Assembly: GCA_904420535.1 (NCBI GenBank)
Contig: CAJFVQ010000006.1
Span: forward strand, 1-44,538
Direction of reading: 5' to 3'
DNA length: 44,538 nucleotides
Source: Candidatus Cryptoclostridium obscurum
GTDB taxonomy: Bacteria > Bacillota > Dehalobacteriia > UBA7702
In this document: piece by piece, positions 1 through 8,245 of the stretch
How positions within the stretch are numbered: position 1 is the first letter of the stretch
Layout of the letters: every line of letters starts with the position of its first letter
The notes under the pieces: generated by a model
The model's input: the letters and a program-made list of their open reading frames with translations, nothing else
What the model was told of the DNA's origin: nothing
Databases searched by the model: none
Made by a program: the position numbers and the translations under genes

Positions 1-692
1 GAGAAAATCAATATCATGTTTTAGTTTATGCGTTGAACAAAGGCGGGATAGCGGCGGTGCAGTAGAAAATAAATTTGAGAAAATGGTGGAAAAGTTCTAG
101 AAAAAGTAGTTGGCGTATAGTGCTCTGAGCTCCTTTCATGACGAAAAAGGTAATCTTTTCTATCCCATTTACTGAAGGTACAAGAGGTGGCCGCCGTGAA
201 GATCTTTCAAAAGGTTCCATTGATTCCTTCCGTACCTCAGTGTCATACGATTTTCGAGATACCGTCTCAGTACCGTCGCAGTCCGAAATAAATGATCTTG
301 ACGATAAAAAGACGTTTATTTTTCCTGTAAAACTGTATTGTATGGAGTTCTCAGAGAATCATATGGCCCATTCATCCACTCCGCAGATCATTTAACGATT
401 TGTTCATACCATGATACAGTAAAGGATATGGAAGTTTTTCATATTCAGAATGTTATAAGAAGGGTTATAAATATTATAAAAAGAATTATTTTCATTATGT
501 ACTAACACCGGAAAAGACAAATGAAATAAAAAAATAACTAGTTTTTCTGTAGACGTTATAGGATTGTTAAAAAAAACTTCCTAATGTAAGGAGATTGAAT
601 TTTAAAGATCAAGTCTCTTTGCGCATTACCTATTGGGAAAAAAGTCGAGTCTTAAAAAGGGTTACTCCCGTAGATGAATATAATTAAAGGCA
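1..692. other. Gene-poor region, possible gene remnants
   Basis: I see no convincing gene here. An 85-codon open frame at 138-395 (+) lacks a ribosome binding site and has no recognisable domain. Positions 415-537 (+) encode a Tyr/Lys-rich tail of about 40 residues after an in-frame TGA and without a start codon; it ends in TPEKTNEIKK followed by TAA. This could be the end of a decayed gene. The stretch closes with the terminator at 693-725, which suggests that something upstream was once transcribed rightward. Confidence 0.35.
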
Positions 693-725
693 GGCAGGGA
701 AAGTTCTTTCCCTGCCCGTTTATTT
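693..725 (+). terminator. Intrinsic terminator
   Basis: A perfect 10-bp stem (GGCAGGGAAA at 693-702 with TTTCCCTGCC at 707-716) and a GTTC loop are followed by CGTTTATTT. It would end rightward transcription from the gene-poor region at the window start. Confidence 0.75.
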
Positions 726-751
726 AGAGGAATTTTAACAATTATCCCGTG

Positions 752-780
752 TTGATATTAAGACATTGTAGTGCTATAAT
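752..780 (+). promoter_or_regulatory. Sigma-A type promoter
   Basis: TTGATA (752-757) and TATAAT (775-780) are separated by 17 bp. It would start a leader of about 240 nt ahead of the methyltransferase gene at 1030. Confidence 0.6.
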
Positions 781-802
781 AAAAACATATGATGAGAAGG
801 AA

Positions 803-853
803 ATGCCTTTTTGGATATTGTTCGATAAGGAATACATTGTAGTGTCAGAATGA
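803..853 (+). CDS. Possible 16-residue leader peptide
   Basis: The ATG at 803 lies directly after GAGAAGGAA and opens a 16-codon frame (MPFWILFDKEYIVVSE) ending in TGA at 851-853. It sits early in the leader downstream of the 752-780 promoter and is followed within a few bases by a second short frame. No family is recognisable. It may be a chance ORF or a leader peptide; the ribosome site is very close to the start codon, which weakens the case. Confidence 0.25.
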   Translation: MPFWILFDKEYIVVSE

Positions 854-859
854 GGTGAT

Positions 860-1012
860 TTGATCACCCTGCGTTGTATTGCTGTGCTCCCTATGGAACA
901 GTATCAAAAGGCTCTTTTTATGCGCAAAGTAAGAATTGCAATAAGATTTTTCTATGAATGCATTCCTAATGCTATAGTAGATTGTGCTCTAGAAGACATG
1001 TTTTATAAATAA
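860..1012 (+). CDS. Possible 50-residue small protein
   Basis: A TTG at 860, preceded by GAGGTGA, opens a 50-codon frame ending with TAA at 1010-1012, 17 nt before the methyltransferase start. The product would be basic and hydrophobic in the middle (MRKVRIAIRFFYECIPNAIV) with an acidic end. I recognise no family. The position between a good promoter and a good gene, with a plausible ribosome site, makes it worth listing. The TTG start and short length keep confidence low. Confidence 0.3.
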   Translation: MITLRCIAVLPMEQYQKALFMRKVRIAIRFFYECIPNAIVDCALEDMFYK

Positions 1013-1029
1013 TTGCAGAAAGGATTTAC

Positions 1030-1743
1030 ATGATGAAATATAATAGAGCTGAAAAATATGATCAATATATGGAATTAATGATGGGGCCCAATCCTGTCAA
1101 ATTAGAAGAAGAACTTATGAAAGGCCATAAAATTCCGCAAGGGGCAACGGTTATGGATCTCGGATGTGGACGCGGCTTAACATCGCTATTTCTTGTAAAG
1201 GAATATGGATTTCGCGTTTTTGCTACCGATCTTTGGTGTAGTCCTACAGAAAATAAGAAATTTTTTGATCGCGTTGGGCTTTCTTCCGAGCAAATAATCC
1301 CTCTGCGGGTAGATGCCAATGAATTACCTTTTGCGGGAAATTTTTTTGATGCTGTAATTTCTATTGATTCTTACCATTATTTTGGAAGGGACCCTCGGTT
1401 TCTTAGTGAAAAAATATTGCCTGTAATAAAGCATGGTGGTTACCTTTATATTGCCATCCCCGGCATGAAAAAGGATTGCCATCATGATCTTCCTCAAGAG
1501 CTGTTGCTTGCCTGGGATGCGGAACAGCTGGATTTTATCCATGATATCTCTTATTGGCGCAATGTGATTTCACAAACTGAGGATGCTGAAATTATTTCCA
1601 TTCATGAAATGCAAAGCAATGAAGAATGTTGGCAAGATTGGATCCAATGTAATAATGAATACGCCAAGGGTGATCGAAAGATTATGGAAGCCGGCGGCGG
1701 AAAATATTTGAATTTCATTGCTATTATTTTGAAAAGAAGATGA
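1030..1743 (+). CDS. Class I SAM-dependent methyltransferase
   Basis: The 237-residue protein has the Rossmann-type methyltransferase signature: motif I VMDLGCGRG at residues 41-49, an acidic residue at the end of strand 2 (D67 in FATDLW), and a D-A-x-x-LPF motif at 95-101 typical of Methyltransf_11-like enzymes. It should transfer a methyl group from S-adenosylmethionine to an unknown, probably small-molecule, acceptor in the cytoplasm. Two ATG codons (1030, 1033) follow AGAAAGGA; I keep the first. It stands alone after a long leader and ends at a bidirectional terminator facing the aminotransferase gene. The substrate cannot be told from sequence. Confidence 0.85.
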   Translation: MMKYNRAEKYDQYMELMMGPNPVKLEEELMKGHKIPQGATVMDLGCGRGLTSLFLVKEYGFRVFATDLWCSPTENKKFFDRVGLSSEQIIPLRVDANELPFAGNFFDAVISIDSYHYFGRDPRFLSEKILPVIKHGGYLYIAIPGMKKDCHHDLPQELLLAWDAEQLDFIHDISYWRNVISQTEDAEIISIHEMQSNEECWQDWIQCNNEYAKGDRKIMEAGGGKYLNFIAIILKRR

Positions 1744-1759
1744 AAGATTCTAAAATAAA

Positions 1760-1796
1760 AATGGTACCGTTATCGAACGGTACCATTCTTTTTTGT
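1760..1796. terminator. Bidirectional terminator
   Basis: An 11-bp perfect stem (AATGGTACCGT at 1760-1770, ACGGTACCATT at 777-787 of the same kilobase) is followed by CTTTTTTG on the plus strand and preceded by an A-rich run. It separates the convergent methyltransferase and aminotransferase genes and overlaps the stop codon of the latter. Confidence 0.8.
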
Positions 1797-2930
1797 TTTA
1801 AGAAAATGCTCTAACCGATTCAGACCTTCTTTGATATTTTCCAAAGAATTTGCGTAAGAAATTCGCAAATATCCTTCAGCGTTGGAGCCGAAGTCGATGC
1901 CTGGCGTTACCGCCACTTTAGCTTCTTCTAAAATTTCATAAGCAAATTGAAAAGAGTCAGTGCAATAGTTTTTAACGTTTGCCAAGGTATAAAATGCTCC
2001 TTGTGGTTCGCATATCGGCGCGATACCCATCTCCTTTAAACGTCGAATGAGGTATTTTCTCCTTTGATTGTAAGTTTCTTTCATCTTTGCTAGCTCAGTA
2101 CTGCAGTCCTCGGTCAATGCTGCCAATGCTCCTTCCTGGGGAAAAGATCCCGGACAAAGAAAAAAGTTTTGTTGCAGGATTTGCATCGTACGGATCAACT
2201 CTTTGGGAACAATGGCATATCCCATGCGGAAACCCGTCATTGCATATAATTTGGAAAAACCGTTAAGCACAATGCAATTTTGAGTATATTCCAACATGGT
2301 GTGGCATTCTCCTTCGTAAACCAAACCATGATAAATTTCGTCGCAAATGACAAGCTTATCAAGGGCGGCAATGTTTTTTAGTTCTTGTTCGCCATAAACG
2401 GCCCCGGTGGGATTTGCCGGGGAATTGACCATAATAGCTTTTGTTTTTTGGGTAAGATGTGATTTCAGTGTCTCTAGATCGTACTTAAAGCCGTTTTCGT
2501 CTAATACTTTGATCGCCACGGGAACACCGTCAAACATTTTGATAAAATTGGGATAGCAGGCATAATAAGGATTGGGGATAATGACCTCATCTCCCTGATC
2601 TAAAATCGCGGCAAAAGCCATGACCATGGCAGGGGAGGTCCCCGATGTGACAATGATTTGTTCCGGATCCACGGTAACGCCATAGGTTTTCTGGTAGTGA
2701 TCGGCAATGGCATTGCGCAATGTAATTTTTCCTAAACTGTGAGTATAATGGGTATCTTTATTGTTTAAACCGTTGATGGTCGCTTCAATTACCTTCTGCG
2801 GCGCGTCAAAATCAGGTTCTCCGATTTCCAAGTGGATGATGTGTTCACCGCGGGCTTCCATTTCCTTTGCTTTATCCTGAATATCCATAACAATAAAGGA
2901 AGTGATTCCTGATGCTTTTTGACTGATCAT
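1770..2930 (-). CDS. PLP-dependent class I/II aminotransferase
   Basis: The 386-residue protein is a fold-type I aminotransferase of the aspartate/aromatic aminotransferase group. Visible landmarks are GEPDF (37-41), SPANPTG (170-176), the cofactor-binding D197 in CDEIYHG, the Schiff-base lysine K227 in NGFSKLYAMTG, and R235. It would move an amino group between an amino acid and a 2-oxo acid using pyridoxal phosphate. The length is normal for the family. The start is supported by GAGGAG upstream on the minus strand. Substrate preference (aspartate, aromatic, or N-acetyl-diaminopimelate type) cannot be resolved. It is monocistronic and convergent with the methyltransferase. Confidence 0.9.
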   Translation of the reverse strand: MISQKASGITSFIVMDIQDKAKEMEARGEHIIHLEIGEPDFDAPQKVIEATINGLNNKDTHYTHSLGKITLRNAIADHYQKTYGVTVDPEQIIVTSGTSPAMVMAFAAILDQGDEVIIPNPYYACYPNFIKMFDGVPVAIKVLDENGFKYDLETLKSHLTQKTKAIMVNSPANPTGAVYGEQELKNIAALDKLVICDEIYHGLVYEGECHTMLEYTQNCIVLNGFSKLYAMTGFRMGYAIVPKELIRTMQILQQNFFLCPGSFPQEGALAALTEDCSTELAKMKETYNQRRKYLIRRLKEMGIAPICEPQGAFYTLANVKNYCTDSFQFAYEILEEAKVAVTPGIDFGSNAEGYLRISYANSLENIKEGLNRLEHFLKTKKNGTVR

Positions 2931-3048
2931 TGTTTCATTTCTCCTCTTCTTTACAATATTACAATTTTAGCCGATTTTTTTTATTATGACAAGAGATTGG
3001 TTTGTAATTTGGAGGATTATTTGCTAAAATAACGGCGGAGGAATTGAT

Positions 3049-4698
3049 ATGAAAATCGGATTGATCGGTATCAACAGTCAGTTTGTTCACAGCAGCTTGG
3101 CCCTTTATTATTTACGGGAAACGGCACCGGATCAGTGTCAGTGCGTGATGAAGGAATATAACATTAATGAACCCATTTTAGAGACGTTTTACGATATTGC
3201 CGGCAGCCACTACGACATCATCGCGATCCCTGTCTATATATGGAATAGGGAGGTCGTGGGGAAACTGGTTCCTTTGTTGAAACAGGTTTGTCCGAAAACG
3301 ATTTTTGTCCTCGGAGGGCCCGAGCCGACTTATGCTCCCGATGCGTTCCCTTACGCCGATTATCTGGTGGCCGGAGCATTGGAAGCCACCTGGCCGCAAT
3401 TGGTGGGAGCATTGGCAAATGGTGAGGATATCCCTGACCTTCCCGGACTTCACGGAATTCCTCAGTTTGTCCAAAGCTGGCCATTTCCTTATCGGGAAAG
3501 CGATCTGGAGCATTTGAAGCATCGTTTGGTCTATTATGAAACCAGCCGTGGATGTCCTTATCAATGTGCGTTCTGTCTTTCCTCCGCAGAAAGTTCCACT
3601 GCTTTTTTGCCCATGGAACGTGTAAAGAAAGAATTGCGCTTCTTTTTGGATGCCAAGATCCCTGTGGTGAAACTAGTGGATCGTACCTTCAATTATCCAA
3701 AAGAGCGGGCCAAGGAGATCATCGCTTTTTTAATCGAGCATTACCAACCTGGCGTCACGTTCCATTTTGAATTGAAAGGGGAGCTCATTGATGAAGAAAT
3801 GTTGTCTTTGTTGATTTCTGCTCCCAAAGGATTATTTCAGGTAGAAATCGGAGTGCAGACCCTCAATGAAGAAGCGTTGCGAGAAAGCCGCCGTCACAGC
3901 CAATGGCAGCGAGTGAAAGAGGTTTACCGTAAGTTGATCGATGCGGAAAATATTCACACTCATTTTGACCTGATCGCAGGTTTGCCTCATGAAGACTATC
4001 TTTCATTTCAACGAAGTTTTGATCAGGTGATGTCCATAGAACCGAATTATCTTCAGCTTGGTTTTTTGAAATTGCTTCCCGGCACAAAATTGTGGAATGA
4101 ACGGACAGAACACGGATATGTTGCGGAACCATTTCCCCCTTACGAAGTAGTGCGGGGAAATGATATTGTCCCTGATGAACTCGCCGTATTAAAAAAAATT
4201 GATGGTTTTTTGGACCGGATCTACAATAAAGGTACCGCACGGAATCTTTTGCACTATGCTATATCAATATGGGAGGGAAGTATCTTTTCTCTTTTTTATC
4301 AACTGGCCCAAGGCCAGGAGAGTCCTGCCGCTGTTTTGTGCCGTGAAATACCGGAGCAGGCTGAAATCTGGCAAGGTCTGGAACGGCTGGATTCTTTCCT
4401 TTACGGTGGCAAAAAAAATTTTGTCGCTCCAGAGGAGGAAGCGGCTGTCCGTACTTTTTTGCGAGATCGGGAAAAGGTAATGGAATATTTGCCCCATTAC
4501 CGAGATCTCCCCGAACGTGAAATCTATAAACGTATTCGTATAATTACCCTTCCCTTCCAACCGGATCTTTCGGGGCGCTTCGTGACTGTAGCTGCCAAAA
4601 GCAGCGCTAAGGTTTTAATCGATTATAAAAACAAGGGTATGAGGAAAAAAGGAAGGAACGAAGCTTCCATATTTTTGTTAAAACATAAATTTTTATAA
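3049..4698 (+). CDS. B12-binding-domain radical SAM protein (DUF4080 type)
   Basis: This 549-residue protein has an N-terminal cobalamin-binding-like Rossmann domain (about 1-125, with FVLGGPEPTYAPDAF) and a radical SAM core whose cluster motif is C169-x3-C173-x2-C176 (RGCPYQCAFC). The C-terminal third matches my memory of the DUF4080 region. Such proteins bind a [4Fe-4S] cluster and S-adenosylmethionine, and probably a corrinoid; the substrate is unknown. GGCGGAGGAATTGAT precedes the ATG. The last ~25 residues are Lys-rich. It is transcribed divergently from the aminotransferase across a 118-bp gap. Confidence 0.85.
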   Translation: MKIGLIGINSQFVHSSLALYYLRETAPDQCQCVMKEYNINEPILETFYDIAGSHYDIIAIPVYIWNREVVGKLVPLLKQVCPKTIFVLGGPEPTYAPDAFPYADYLVAGALEATWPQLVGALANGEDIPDLPGLHGIPQFVQSWPFPYRESDLEHLKHRLVYYETSRGCPYQCAFCLSSAESSTAFLPMERVKKELRFFLDAKIPVVKLVDRTFNYPKERAKEIIAFLIEHYQPGVTFHFELKGELIDEEMLSLLISAPKGLFQVEIGVQTLNEEALRESRRHSQWQRVKEVYRKLIDAENIHTHFDLIAGLPHEDYLSFQRSFDQVMSIEPNYLQLGFLKLLPGTKLWNERTEHGYVAEPFPPYEVVRGNDIVPDELAVLKKIDGFLDRIYNKGTARNLLHYAISIWEGSIFSLFYQLAQGQESPAAVLCREIPEQAEIWQGLERLDSFLYGGKKNFVAPEEEAAVRTFLRDREKVMEYLPHYRDLPEREIYKRIRIITLPFQPDLSGRFVTVAAKSSAKVLIDYKNKGMRKKGRNEASIFLLKHKFL

Positions 4699-4715
4699 GG
4701 AACAAAAAGAATTAC

Positions 4716-4744
4716 TTGTCTTTCCCGTAACCTTTTGATAGAAT
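4716..4744 (+). promoter_or_regulatory. Promoter for pduL
   Basis: TTGTCT (4716-4721) and TAGAAT (4739-4744) are separated by 17 bp, about 60 bp upstream of the pduL start. Confidence 0.55.
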
Positions 4745-4802
4745 ATGGAGTGATGAATGAAATACCATTTGTATTTCAGAGTTTGAAAGGAGAAATTGAT
4801 CC

Positions 4803-5426
4803 ATGTGCAATCAAAGCTATTCCAAATTGAGAGAAATTAACTTCGATGATTATAAAGAAAGACAGGTTCCGATTGGTATTTCCAACCGTCACGTCCATGT
4901 AAGCCAAGCTGACTTGGAAAAACTTTTCGGCGAAGGATACGAACTTACTCCCAAAAAGGATTTGAGCCAACCTGGCCAATTTGCCTGTGAAGAATGCGTT
5001 GACGTCGTGGGTCCCAAAGGAACCATTGAAAGAGTCCGCATCCTCGGCCCTGTCCGTCCCGAAACTCAGGTGGAATTGGCTCAGACCGATGCCAGAAAAA
5101 TTGGCGTTAACGCTGCACTTCGCGAGTCCGGTGTGTTGGACGGTACCGAAGGCTGTAAACTCGTGGGCCCCAAAGGCGAAATCGAATTGGAAAAGGGTTG
5201 CATTGTCGCACACCTTCACATTCATTTCCATACTGATGAAGCCGCCAAAATGGGGATTAAAGATCATCAGGTTCTTACTGTTCTCGTTCGCGGTCAGAAA
5301 AACGTTCTTTTCTGCGATGTTATTGCCCGTGTTGGAGATAAGATGAAGCTTGATTTCCATCTCGATACCGATGAAGCCAATGCTGCTCTCGTTGGCCCTG
5401 GTGCTGTAGGCATTATTCTTGACTGA
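4803..5426 (+). CDS. pduL: Phosphate acyltransferase, PduL type
   Basis: The 207-residue protein carries both PduL half-domains: SNRHVHV with H30/H32, the GPVRPETQVE segment with R85, the second histidine cluster HLHIHFH (H139, H141), and H186 near the C terminus. These are the expected two-zinc-site ligands and active-site arginine of the family. PduL interconverts acyl-CoA plus phosphate with acyl-phosphate plus CoA (propanoyl or acetyl). No microcompartment shell or diol/ethanolamine genes are nearby, and the N-terminal extension before the first domain is only about 20 residues. I infer a cytosolic Pta-like role in energy conservation. The second motif reads HLHIH where many relatives have RHIH. 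It has its own promoter and a terminator at 5449. Confidence 0.93.
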   Translation: MCNQSYSKLREINFDDYKERQVPIGISNRHVHVSQADLEKLFGEGYELTPKKDLSQPGQFACEECVDVVGPKGTIERVRILGPVRPETQVELAQTDARKIGVNAALRESGVLDGTEGCKLVGPKGEIELEKGCIVAHLHIHFHTDEAAKMGIKDHQVLTVLVRGQKNVLFCDVIARVGDKMKLDFHLDTDEANAALVGPGAVGIILD

Positions 5427-5448
5427 TTCCTGTATGGAACCAATGATA

Positions 5449-5483
5449 AAAGGGAGTTACCTTTATGGTAACTCCCTTTATTA
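5449..5483. terminator. Bidirectional terminator
   Basis: A 13-bp perfect stem (AAAGGGAGTTACC, loop TTTAT, GGTAACTCCCTTT) is A-rich on one side and T-rich on the other. It serves convergent pduL (+) and the DUF378 gene (-). Confidence 0.85.
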
Positions 5484-5500
5484 TGAATTTAGTTGTTCAG

Positions 5501-5722
5501 TCAGTGTTCAGAAACGACTTCATGGTCAGAAGTGCGGTAGAAAAGCATGGAAATACAGTAAAGACCTGCGATGCCCACTAACGTGTAGATAATGCGGCTC
5601 ATCACAGAGGCCATACCACCGAAAATTGCGGCAACCAAATCATATTGGAACAGTCCGATGAGTCCCCAGTTGATTGCGCCGATAATGACCAGAATCAGAA
5701 AGATTTTATTGAGTACATTCAT
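5501..5722 (-). CDS. DUF378 small membrane protein
   Basis: The 73-residue protein has two hydrophobic helices (about 5-25 and 43-62) and the family pattern NKIFLILVIIGAINWGLIGLF followed by a second helix with IIYTLVGIAGLY. It matches DUF378, a widespread inner-membrane family of unknown function. The end is polar (HEVVSEH). A good ribosome site (AGGAGG, read on the minus strand) precedes the ATG. It is monocistronic and shares a terminator with pduL. Confidence 0.85.
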   Translation of the reverse strand: MNVLNKIFLILVIIGAINWGLIGLFQYDLVAAIFGGMASVMSRIIYTLVGIAGLYCISMLFYRTSDHEVVSEH

Positions 5723-5774
5723 TTTTTCTGCCTCCTTTTATCGCTAGTATGCTTTTTTTGAGGGAATCGTATAC

Positions 5775-6047
5775 ATGAAATTTGTTTTGCTCTATTTTTT
5801 GATTGTAAATTGCATATCTTACGCATTGATGGGAATTGACAAAACAAAGGCAAAGCGCCATATGCATCGTATTTCTGAAAAAACGTTATTGATTTTTGCT
5901 TTTTTCGGCGGTGCCCTTGGAGTTTTATTGGGAATGTATGGATTCCGTCATAAAACCCTTCATAAAAAATTTACCGTTTGCGTACCGTTATTTTTATTGT
6001 TTCATGTTGCGTTGTTCATCGCTGCATACAGGGGAGGTATTCTGTGA
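5775..6047 (+). CDS. DUF1294 membrane protein
   Basis: The 90-residue protein has about three membrane segments and the DUF1294 pattern: a first helix, MGIDKTKAKRHMHRISEKTL, a GGALGVLLGMYGFRHKTLHKKF block, then a last helix. The function is unknown. The stop codon overlaps the GTG start of the metallophosphoesterase gene, so the two are probably translationally coupled. GAGGGAATC lies upstream of the ATG. Confidence 0.85.
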   Translation: MKFVLLYFLIVNCISYALMGIDKTKAKRHMHRISEKTLLIFAFFGGALGVLLGMYGFRHKTLHKKFTVCVPLFLLFHVALFIAAYRGGIL

Positions 6048-6769
6048 AAATTTTTGCATTGTCTGATCTTCATCTTTCTTTATCGGCTCCGGCTGACTTC
6101 TCGCAAATTGCCACGCTCAAAGGATACAAACCCATGGATATCTTCGGCAGAGGATGGGAAAACCATATTTCTCGTATTTATGAAAACTGGCAAGTTACTG
6201 TAGGGACAGAGGATGTAGTTCTGATTCCCGGCGATATCTCTTGGGCTATGACATTGGAGGAAGCCCGTTTTGACCTTGATTTTGTAGGGCATTTAAAGGG
6301 AAGGAAGATTCTTTTACGAGGGAACCATGATTATTGGTGGCATAGTGTCGCGAAGATCCGTAAAATACTGCCTCCGGGAATAGAAATTCTCCAAAATAAT
6401 GCTATTGTTGTAGGAGATATGGCAATTACCGGCAGTCGGCTTTGGTCTTTACCCGGAACTTCCGACTTTTCTGCCGAGGACCAAAAAATTTATGATCGCG
6501 AATTAATTCGTCTGGAGCTTTCTTTAAAAGAGGCCAAAGGACGTCCTGTAATCAATATGACCCATTATATGCCTGTGAATGAAAATGGAGATCGCAACGA
6601 TGTGATTGATCTACTGTTAAACTATGAAGTACAATCTGTTGTTTATGGTCACCTGCATGATAAAAGCCACCGTATCGCTTTAGAAGGTTCCCATTGGGGA
6701 ATGGATTTTCATTTGGTAAGCGGTGATTATCTAGGTTTTGTTCCCAAGCTTATTGTGGAGCTGCCATAG
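6044..6769 (+). CDS. Calcineurin-like metallophosphoesterase
   Basis: I place the start at GTG 6044, which gives 241 residues beginning VKIFALSDLHLS. It overlaps the DUF1294 stop (GTGA) and follows GGGGAGG; an earlier in-frame start would only add residues translated from the upstream gene. Metal-site motifs of the superfamily are present: DLHLS (D-x-H), GDISW (GD), GNHDYWWH (GNHD), then H in NMTHYMP and GHLH. It should be a two-metal phosphoesterase acting on an unknown substrate in the cytoplasm. It ends at the terminator at 6783. Confidence 0.88.
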   Translation: MKIFALSDLHLSLSAPADFSQIATLKGYKPMDIFGRGWENHISRIYENWQVTVGTEDVVLIPGDISWAMTLEEARFDLDFVGHLKGRKILLRGNHDYWWHSVAKIRKILPPGIEILQNNAIVVGDMAITGSRLWSLPGTSDFSAEDQKIYDRELIRLELSLKEAKGRPVINMTHYMPVNENGDRNDVIDLLLNYEVQSVVYGHLHDKSHRIALEGSHWGMDFHLVSGDYLGFVPKLIVELP

Positions 6770-6782
6770 CGCGGGTTAACTA

Positions 6783-6815
6783 AAAACCGCTGTTTGATCG
6801 AACAGCGGTTTTCCT
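6783..6815. terminator. Bidirectional terminator
   Basis: A 12-bp perfect stem (AAAACCGCTGTT with AACAGCGGTTTT) with a 6-nt loop lies between the convergent metallophosphoesterase (+) and lipoprotein (-) genes. Confidence 0.85.
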
Positions 6816-6818
6816 CGT

Positions 6819-7733
6819 TTAATTTTTAAAAATATCAACATATTCGTCGATAAGATATGGCTCCAAGTCTTTCAATGGGAAGTGAAAGGTGGGAATTAAG
6901 TTCTTTTCGGGACCGATTTCTAAGGCATTATAAAAGATATAAAGATTTTCATCGTCAAAGTAGAAATTGGCATCTTTGCTGATTCCAGAAAACCCTTGTT
7001 GGTTTTCAAAAGTAATCAATGAGTTGTCTTCCTGAATTTGTTCTTCGATTCCACTGTTGATGATTTCGGGAAACTCTCCTTCAAACTGGAAGACTTCTCC
7101 CAAAGTTAACGGTACGCCACGGCCTAAATCAAAAACAAAGCTTTGCTGGCCGATAATATTTTCAGTTCCTTTGCCCAATGATTTTTCATAACTTTCTACA
7201 ATATTGAGTATGTTATTTTTATTGTAGGTAATTTCAAAATTCATTGTAAGTGAGATTTGACCGTCAGTCTCTCCGTTGTCGGTACCTGTATCGGCAGCCC
7301 CCTCTTCTGAGGTCGTTTCTGCAGTTTCCTCATCGGGAGTGATATTGTTTTCCGTATCTTCTTCCGATTCCGATGCGGTTTGTTCGCTGTCTCCCTCGCT
7401 GTTGTCGGCTTCCTGATTCTCACCACTTTCATCGATAAACTCTTGATTGATGGGTGTTTCTGTATTTGATGTGCCGCTTAAAGCATTTTCAAACTCTCTT
7501 TGTTGAATTTCCACATAATTTTGGATAGAGCTATTAATCATAGTTACGGTTTCTGAGCGGCTCAGTCCTCCGACAATGGGATAAGTAATGTTGATAATTT
7601 TACTTCCATCATCGGAATTAATACGACCGACTTCCAGGGTTACGGCTTCAGAATAGTTTTCCTCGCTGTTATCGCTGCATCCCGCAAACAAAAATGTTAA
7701 CAAAATAAGCAAAAAAGTAAAGGTTTTCTTCAT
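6819..7733 (-). CDS. Lipoprotein with DUF3298/DUF4163-like domains
   Basis: The 304-residue protein starts with a lipoprotein signal (hydrophobic TFLLILLTFLF, lipobox FAGC with C19). A DUF4163-like segment (about 30-85) is interrupted by a low-complexity acidic Ser/Thr/Glu-rich linker (about 88-160). A DUF3298-like C-terminal half follows, with the typical VFDLGRGVPLTLGEVF and NLYIFYNALEIGPE blocks. These domains occur in RsiV-like and PdaC-like cell-surface proteins. It should be anchored outside the cytoplasmic membrane; the ligand or enzyme activity is unknown. Transcription is leftward from its own promoter region. Confidence 0.8.
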   Translation of the reverse strand: MKKTFTFLLILLTFLFAGCSDNSEENYSEAVTLEVGRINSDDGSKIINITYPIVGGLSRSETVTMINSSIQNYVEIQQREFENALSGTSNTETPINQEFIDESGENQEADNSEGDSEQTASESEEDTENNITPDEETAETTSEEGAADTGTDNGETDGQISLTMNFEITYNKNNILNIVESYEKSLGKGTENIIGQQSFVFDLGRGVPLTLGEVFQFEGEFPEIINSGIEEQIQEDNSLITFENQQGFSGISKDANFYFDDENLYIFYNALEIGPEKNLIPTFHFPLKDLEPYLIDEYVDIFKN

Positions 7734-7876
7734 TTTTTCGTATTCTCCATTTGCTATTATTATCAGTATATTGTAAAATTAATAAGATGTAAAGGTCTTT
7801 TTGTAGTTAAATCAGTGAAAGGAAAACAAACATTTACAGATCTCTGGTGAAAGAGTCTATTGGTAAAGGTAGAACT

Positions 7877-8233
7877 ATGTTGCGTATAGGAACTGATATT
7901 ATAGAGATCAGTCGAATCAAAAAGAATATTGAGAGCCAGCGTTTTTTGGATAAGGTATATCATCGAGAGGAATTGGCCTCTCTGGGTTCGCCGTTGTCGG
8001 CGCAAAGCCTGGCAGCGCGCTTTGCCGCCAAAGAGTCTGTAATCAAAGCCATGGGCTGCCCCATTCCCCTTCGCGATATTATCGTGTTGCGTACTGCTTC
8101 GGGAAAGCCGCAACTGGTATTGACGGGAAAGGCCAAAGAAAAGGCGGATGCTTTGGGGTTGACCCAATGGGAGGTTACATTGTCTCACTGTAAAGAGTAT
8201 GCCGTTGCCTTTGTGGTAGCGCAGAGTTTGTAA
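7877..8233 (+). CDS. acpS: Holo-[acyl-carrier-protein] synthase
   Basis: The ATG at 7877 gives 118 residues, the normal AcpS length, beginning MLRIGTDIIEI. A GTG at 7847 would add ten residues that relatives lack. The magnesium ligands D7 (GTDIIE) and E53 (FAAKESVIKA) are present. The enzyme transfers 4'-phosphopantetheine from CoA to a serine of apo-ACP. It is the first gene of a compact rightward run; nnr starts 12 nt after its stop with GGAGG between them. The pairing acpS-nnr-alr is common in Bacillota. Confidence 0.93.
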   Translation: MLRIGTDIIEISRIKKNIESQRFLDKVYHREELASLGSPLSAQSLAARFAAKESVIKAMGCPIPLRDIIVLRTASGKPQLVLTGKAKEKADALGLTQWEVTLSHCKEYAVAFVVAQSL

Positions 8234-8245
8234 GGAGGAAGTGCT

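Noticed and set aside
26-220. 64-codon minus-strand open frame
   Set aside because: No recognisable family or ribosome site; overlaps other chance frames.
138-395. 85-codon plus-strand open frame near the window start
   Set aside because: No ribosome site, no domain and an unlikely composition; not supported as a gene.
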